Position numbers and translations under genes: made by a program | The notes under the pieces: model-generated | Seen by the model: only the letters and a program-made list of their open reading frames with translations | What the model was told of the DNA's origin: nothing | The model's database searches: none | Shown: positions 4,028-7,655 of the stretch, piece after piece | How the letters are laid out: every line of letters starts with the position of its first letter | How positions within the stretch are numbered: the stretch's first letter is position 1 | Assembly: GCA_027023915.1 (NCBI GenBank) | Contig: JALVUB010000150.1 | Coordinates: 1 to 7,655 of the forward strand | Reading direction: 5' to 3' | DNA from: Sedimenticola sp. | Lineage (GTDB): Bacteria > Pseudomonadota > Gammaproteobacteria > Chromatiales > Chromatiaceae | Length of the DNA stretch: 7,655 bases

Positions 4028-6912
4028 TGGCACGCCTCGCAATCGGGATCGAGAATGGAGCAGGCGGAAGGCGCGGCACTGCCCGGCGTTTTGCCCAGCA
4101 GGTTGACGCTGCCCGAGTCTGGCGCCGAAACGGTGGTTTTCTCCACCCCGGTGGCACCCATGGAACGCAGGTAGTAGGTGGTTTTCAGTCCCCGCACCCA
4201 GGCCAGCTTGTAGAGGTTGTCGAGCTTCCTGCCCGAAGGCTCGGCCATGTAGAGATTAAGGCTCTGGGCCTGATCGATCCACTTCTGGCGACGCGAGGCG
4301 GCTTCCACCAGCCAGCGCGGGTCGATCTCAAAGGCGGTGGCGTAGAGTGCCTTGAGTTCGGGCGGGATGCGGTCGATGGGGGCCAGGGAACCGTCGTAAT
4401 ACTTGAGGTCGTTGACCATCACCTCGTCCCACAGGCCCAGCTTTTTCAGATCGCGCACCAGGTAGGGGTTGACCACGGTGAACTCGCCCGAGAGGTTCGA
4501 TTTTACGAACAGGTTCTGGTAGGTGGGCTCGATGGACTGGCTCACCCCGCAGATGTTGGAGATGGTGGCGGTGGGGGCGATGGCCATGGTGTTGGCGTTG
4601 CGCATGCCCACGGTCTTCACCCGCTCGCGCAGGCTGTCCCAGTCCATGGTCTGGGTCATGTCCACCTGTAGGTAGCCGCAGCGCTCCTCGGCCAGCAGTT
4701 TCAGGGAATCGATGGGCAGGATGCCCTGGCTCCAGAGAGAGCCCTCGAAGGTGGAGTAGCGGCCGCGCTCCTCCGCCAGGTCGGTGCTGGCCTTGATGGT
4801 GAAATAGCTCACCGCTTCCATGGAGCGGTCGGCGAAGGTGAGCGCCTCCTCGCTGGCGTAGGGGATGCGCTGTTTGTAGAGGGCGTCCTGGAAGCCCATG
4901 ATGCCCAGCCCCACCGGGCGGTGGCGCAGGTTGGAGTTGCGCGCCTGGGGCACCGAGTAGTAGTTGTAGTCGATGACGTTGTCCAGCATGCGCATGGCGG
5001 TGGAGACGGTCTTCTCCAACTTGGCCAGATCAAGCCCCTCCTCGGTGACATGCTGGGCCAGGTTGACTGAGCCGAGGTTGCACACCGCGATCTCGTTGCG
5101 GTTGGTGTGCAGGGTGATCTCGGTGCAGAGGTTGGAGGAGTGAACCACCCCCTGGTGCTGGTTGGTGTAGCGGATGTTGCAGGGATCCTTGAAGGTTATC
5201 CAGGGGTGGCCGGTCTCGAACAGCATGCCGAGCATCTTGCGCCACAGCTCCACTGCCTTCACCGTTTTGAAAATCCTGATCTCGCCCCGCCGGGCTTTCT
5301 CCTCGTAATTCAGATAGGCCTCCTCGAATGCCTGTCCGGTGAGATCGTGCAGGTCCGGCGTCTCGTCGGGGGAGAAGAGTGTCCATTCCTCCTCCTCGGC
5401 CACCCGTTTCATGAACAGATCGGGGATCCAGTTGGCGGTGTTCATGTCGTGGGTGCGGCGGCGCTCGTCGCCGGTGTTCTTGCGCAGTTCGAGGAACTCC
5501 TCGATGTCGATGTGCCAGGTCTCCAGATAGGCGCAGACGGCACCCTTGCGCTTGCCGCCCTGGTTGACCGCCACCGCGGTGTCGTTGGCCACCTTGAGGA
5601 AGGGCACCACGCCCTGGCTCTTGCCGTTGGTGCCCTTGATGTGGGAGCCGAGGCCGCGCACCGGGGTCCAGTCGTTACCCAGCCCGCCGGCAAACTTGGA
5701 GAGCATGGCGTTGTCGCGGATGGCGCCGAAGATGCCTTCGAGATCGTCGGGCACGGTGGTGAGATAGCAGCTCGAGAGCTGCGGCCGCAGGGTGCCGGAG
5801 TTGAACAGGGTGGGGGTGGAGCTCATGAAGTCGAAGCTGGAGAGCAGCTCGTAGAACTCGATGGCGCGCGCCTCGCGCTCGATCTCGTTGATGGCCAGGC
5901 CCATGGCCACGCGCATGAAAAAGGCTTGTGGCAGCTCGAAGCGGGTGCCGCCGGCATCGTGGATAAAATAGCGGTCGTAAAGGGTTTGCAGGCCCAGGTA
6001 GGTGAAGCTGAGATCCCGCTCGGGTTTCAACGCGGCAGTGATCTTTTCCAGGTCGTACTGGGCCAGGCGCGGGTCGAGCAACTCCAGCTCCACCGCGCGG
6101 CGCACATAGGCCTTGAAGTAGTCGCCATAGGCCTCGGCCATCTGTGCCTGGGTGGCTACTTGGGGTAGTTCCAGAAAACGCAGCGCCTCGCGCCGCAGGA
6201 TCTCCATCAGCAGGCGGGCGGCCACCTGGGAGTAGTTGGGCTCGGCGTCGATGAGGGTGCGGGCGCTCATCACCAGGGTCTGGTAGACGTCCTCCTCCTT
6301 CACCCCGTCGAAGAGGTTGCGGCAGGTGTCGTCCAGGATGCGCTGGGGATCGGTCTCCGCCAGGCCGTTGCAGGCCTCGGCCACCAGGTCGCGCAGCCGC
6401 TGGATGTCCAGCGGCGCCTGGCTGCCGTCGGCCAGGGCGACCTTGACCAAGTGCTCCTCCTCGCCGGTTTCGCGCGCGGCGCGGGCCGCTTCCTCGCGCT
6501 CCTTGGCGCGCGCTTCGCGGTAGAGGACGTAGTCGCGCGCCACCTTGTGCTCGCCGGCTCGCATCAGGGCCAGTTCCACCTGATCCTGGATATCTTCTAT
6601 ATGGACGGTGCCACCGTCGGGATTGCGCCGCACCAGGGCGTCCACCACCTGCTGGGTGATTCGCCGCACCAGTTCATGCACCCGCGCCGAGGCGGCCGCG
6701 CCCTGGCCTTCCACCGCCAGGTAGGCCTTGGTGATGGCGATGCTGATCTTGGTGGGATCGAAGCTGACAACCTTGCCGTTGCGCTTCATCACCTGAAGCG
6801 GAATGGCGGGTTGCTCGACAGTGGCCGTTGGCGGTGTTTGCAAGGCAGTGTCTGTGGCAGGTGGCACGGCGATCTTGTCGATGGAGGTGGTAGTGGTCTC
6901 GCTGGTGGCCAT
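4024..6912 (-). CDS. nrdA: Class Ia ribonucleoside-diphosphate reductase, alpha (catalytic) subunit
   Basis: This 962-residue subunit reduces NDPs to dNDPs in the cytosol, using the radical delivered by NrdB. An ATP-cone with the signature VMKRNGKVVSFDPTKI starts at residue 41 and runs to about 135; a second cone-like region (about 152-247, LVKVALADGSQAPLDIQRLR) lacks that signature and looks degenerate, as in the double-cone NrdA of Pseudomonas aeruginosa. Active-site residues are C382 (LSSCYLTT) and C611 (VCNLGSVNL) as the reducing pair, C596 as thiyl radical site, and N594 and E598 in NLCTE. Y913-Y914 continue the radical path. C958 and C961 in the DPDCEACQ tail relay electrons from thioredoxin or glutaredoxin. 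No intein or frameshift is seen. ATG 6910-6912 follows AGGGAG with a 5-nt spacer. The upstream promoter carries NrdR boxes, and dATP feedback through the first cone is expected from the family. Confidence 0.97.
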   Translation of the reverse strand: MATSETTTTSIDKIAVPPATDTALQTPPTATVEQPAIPLQVMKRNGKVVSFDPTKISIAITKAYLAVEGQGAAASARVHELVRRITQQVVDALVRRNPDGGTVHIEDIQDQVELALMRAGEHKVARDYVLYREARAKEREEAARAARETGEEEHLVKVALADGSQAPLDIQRLRDLVAEACNGLAETDPQRILDDTCRNLFDGVKEEDVYQTLVMSARTLIDAEPNYSQVAARLLMEILRREALRFLELPQVATQAQMAEAYGDYFKAYVRRAVELELLDPRLAQYDLEKITAALKPERDLSFTYLGLQTLYDRYFIHDAGGTRFELPQAFFMRVAMGLAINEIEREARAIEFYELLSSFDFMSSTPTLFNSGTLRPQLSSCYLTTVPDDLEGIFGAIRDNAMLSKFAGGLGNDWTPVRGLGSHIKGTNGKSQGVVPFLKVANDTAVAVNQGGKRKGAVCAYLETWHIDIEEFLELRKNTGDERRRTHDMNTANWIPDLFMKRVAEEEEWTLFSPDETPDLHDLTGQAFEEAYLNYEEKARRGEIRIFKTVKAVELWRKMLGMLFETGHPWITFKDPCNIRYTNQHQGVVHSSNLCTEITLHTNRNEIAVCNLGSVNLAQHVTEEGLDLAKLEKTVSTAMRMLDNVIDYNYYSVPQARNSNLRHRPVGLGIMGFQDALYKQRIPYASEEALTFADRSMEAVSYFTIKASTDLAEERGRYSTFEGSLWSQGILPIDSLKLLAEERCGYLQVDMTQTMDWDSLRERVKTVGMRNANTMAIAPTATISNICGVSQSIEPTYQNLFVKSNLSGEFTVVNPYLVRDLKKLGLWDEVMVNDLKYYDGSLAPIDRIPPELKALYATAFEIDPRWLVEAASRRQKWIDQAQSLNLYMAEPSGRKLDNLYKLAWVRGLKTTYYLRSMGATGVEKTTVSAPDSGSVNLLGKTPGSAAPSACSILDPDCEACQ

Positions 6913-7162
6913 GGCGTCTCCCTGATGGTCCGGTTGTTACTGGGTGGCGGGAGGAACGACCGTGAAAAAGCCGTTTCGTACTTTCTTTGTTCTATTCTCT
7001 CCCTCGGGGTGGCTTTTGGCAAATCCTGAAGATGGCAACGCGGCGACACCGCTGAATCTGTCCATCGGTTTGGACCGCCGGCTGTGGCTTGACGCCCTGA
7101 TTTTATTCTTTTCCGACGTTCTGCTGCCGACTCAGGATGCTTGGAGCTTCCCTTGGGAAAAC
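6913..7162 (-). other. Predicted long nrdA leader (5' untranslated region)
   Basis: The only good promoter upstream of nrdA predicts a start near 7156, leaving a leader of about 240 nt. It can form small stems such as GTCCA/TGGAC (7060-7064 with 7071-7075) and GCGG/CCGC (7040-7043 with 7049-7052). I recognise no riboswitch consensus; the cobalamin riboswitch known from some nrd genes is not apparent. A weak open frame on the opposite strand is discussed in the findings. Confidence 0.4.
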
Positions 7163-7176
7163 AGGATATGTTGTGG
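7161..7176 (-). promoter_or_regulatory. NrdR box 2, overlapping the -10 element
   Basis: Against the NrdR consensus acaCwAtATaTwGtgt, this 16-mer matches at 12 positions and keeps the ATATGTTGTG core exactly as in box 1. It starts 31 bp from box 1, three helical turns, which is the usual spacing of paired NrdR sites. It covers the -10 hexamer of the nrdA promoter, so bound NrdR would block RNA polymerase. Confidence 0.75.
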
Positions 7177-7191
7177 TTGATATTCTGTCAA
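7163..7191 (-). promoter_or_regulatory. Sigma70-type promoter of nrdAB
   Basis: On the minus strand a perfect -35 TTGACA (7186-7191) is followed, after exactly 17 bp, by TATCCT (7163-7168), which matches four of six -10 positions. The -35 lies between the two NrdR boxes and the -10 lies inside box 2. A transcription start near 7156 is predicted. Confidence 0.75.
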
Positions 7192-7207
7192 CCCCTATAT
7201 GTTGTGT
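7192..7207 (-). promoter_or_regulatory. NrdR box 1, directly upstream of the -35 element
   Basis: From the conserved C, CTATATGTTGTGT (7195-7207) matches the NrdR consensus at 12 of 13 positions. NrdR is an ATP-cone Zn-ribbon repressor that represses nrd operons when (d)ATP is high. Together with box 2 this is strong evidence for NrdR control of nrdAB. The nrdR gene itself is not in the window. Confidence 0.85.
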
Positions 7208-7349
7208 ATAGATCGGTGAAAAAGGGGGAAGAAAATTGTGAGTGACCTGTGGAAAAAAGTGAATAACTTGAAATCCGCCGACGGGGGGTGTGGATGGGCG
7301 GGTTGAAGGCGGAAAGCGTCTGTTTTCCTGGTGAGAAAGTCTGTCGTGG

Positions 7350-7655
7350 TTACATGCCGAAACCGAACTGGTCGTTTTCGGTCACCCCGCTGGCGCGCAC
7401 CGGCCCCAGCGCCTCGGCGTAGGCGCGCAGCACCTCGAGAGACCAGCGGATGCGTTGGCGAAAATAGGCGTCCGCGTCGGGGTCGTTGTCGGTGGGATTT
7501 TCGTTGAGCACTTTCTCCACATGGCGCACGATCACCTGCTCGGGAATGTAGAGAATGCGGTTGTTTTTGTAGCTGCTCATACGCAGCTCGGCCACCGGGT
7601 AGGCGCCACCGTCGGCGGAAGAGACGGTAACGATGAGGGCCGGTTTGTGACCCAC
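7350..7655 (-). CDS. NADPH-dependent FMN reductase family protein (flavodoxin-like), C-terminal fragment
   Basis: The last 101 codons of a gene that continues to the right; the GTG at the window edge is internal, since the fragment opens in mid-domain. HKPALIVTVSSADGGAYPVAELR is the strand-loop-helix found in the second half of NADPH-dependent FMN reductase (flavodoxin-like fold) proteins, where the loop after the strand contacts the flavin. The following YIPEQVIVRHVEKVLNENP and the helix RQRIRWSLEVLRAYAEALGPVRASGV fit the C-terminal part of a subgroup with that layout. The N-terminal phosphate-binding loop is outside the window, so cofactor binding cannot be confirmed. It ends 437 bp before nrdA on the same strand, and nrdA has its own promoter in the gap, so the two genes are probably separate units. 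I see no strong terminator after it. Confidence 0.65.
   Translation of the reverse strand: MGHKPALIVTVSSADGGAYPVAELRMSSYKNNRILYIPEQVIVRHVEKVLNENPTDNDPDADAYFRQRIRWSLEVLRAYAEALGPVRASGVTENDQFGFGM

Noticed and set aside
5107..6168. 353-codon plus-strand open frame inside nrdA, and similar long frames at 1664-2551, 2962-3504 and 6451-7029
   Set aside because: All lie opposite strongly conserved genes (nrdA, nrdB, the OmpA-like gene). Their low-complexity, Gly/Ala/Val/Leu/His-rich translations are typical of antisense frames in GC-rich DNA.
6960..7100. Riboswitch in the nrdA leader (cobalamin or c-di-GMP type)
   Set aside because: A GGCAAA stretch and small stems drew attention, but the conserved core elements of both classes are missing on either strand.
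7248..7256. TGTGGAAAA as a DnaA box (8 of 9 to TGTGGATAA)
   Set aside because: A single imperfect match outside the promoter core is expected by chance. Some nrdA promoters do bind DnaA, but nothing else here supports it.
7274..7313. TCCGCC/GGCGGA inverted repeat as a terminator for the flavin reductase gene
   Set aside because: The stem is only 6 bp with a 28-nt loop and no convincing U-tract on the minus strand.
1..7655. CRISPR array, tRNA, rRNA, or insertion-sequence transposase
   Set aside because: No regularly spaced direct repeats, no cloverleaf or rRNA-like sequence and no transposase-like protein were seen on either strand.

Overview
The window reads as a piece of a moderately GC-rich gammaproteobacterial chromosome. 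The class Ia ribonucleotide reductase resembles the Pseudomonas type: a 962-residue NrdA with two N-terminal ATP-cone regions and a Cys-rich tail ending CEACQ. The OmpA/DUF4892 protein and the GTAG-headed palindromic repeats are also typical of that class. No 16S rRNA or other decisive marker is present. A sulfur-oxidiser or Chromatiales-like host is only a guess.

Left (1-922, + strand): the last 38 codons of a DUF692/MNIO enzyme (BufB/HvfB-like) overlap a complete DUF2063 protein (BufC/HvfC-like) by 20 bp. Together they form the 3' end of an operon that makes a post-translationally modified, probably metal-binding, peptide. The precursor gene should lie left of the window. A probable intrinsic terminator ends the operon.

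Middle (921-2778, - strand): a nitrobindin-like heme-binding beta-barrel protein lies 59 bp downstream of a secreted OmpA-family protein that carries an N-terminal DUF4892-type region. Hairpins with the same TGATAAAGCC / GGCNTTTATCA arms flank the OmpA-like gene on both sides. The 290 bp intergenic region at 2489-2778 has no gene. It is packed with stem-loops and looks like a palindromic repeat element.

Right (2779-7655, - strand): nrdA is followed by nrdB, the large and small subunits of class Ia ribonucleotide reductase, with all catalytic residues visible. The 102 bp between them is mostly a REP doublet (REPIN-like) whose GTAG head overlaps the nrdA stop codon. Upstream of nrdA is a sigma70-type promoter (TTGACA, 17 bp, TATCCT) with two NrdR-type boxes exactly 31 bp apart, so expression should respond to cellular (d)ATP through NrdR. 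The promoter predicts a leader of about 240 nt. The far right edge holds the C-terminal 101 codons of a flavodoxin-like NADPH-dependent FMN reductase family protein.

The genes fall into three apparently independent units: peptide modification, envelope/heme-binding, and dNTP synthesis. The most unusual content is in the intergenic palindromes rather than in the coding sequences.
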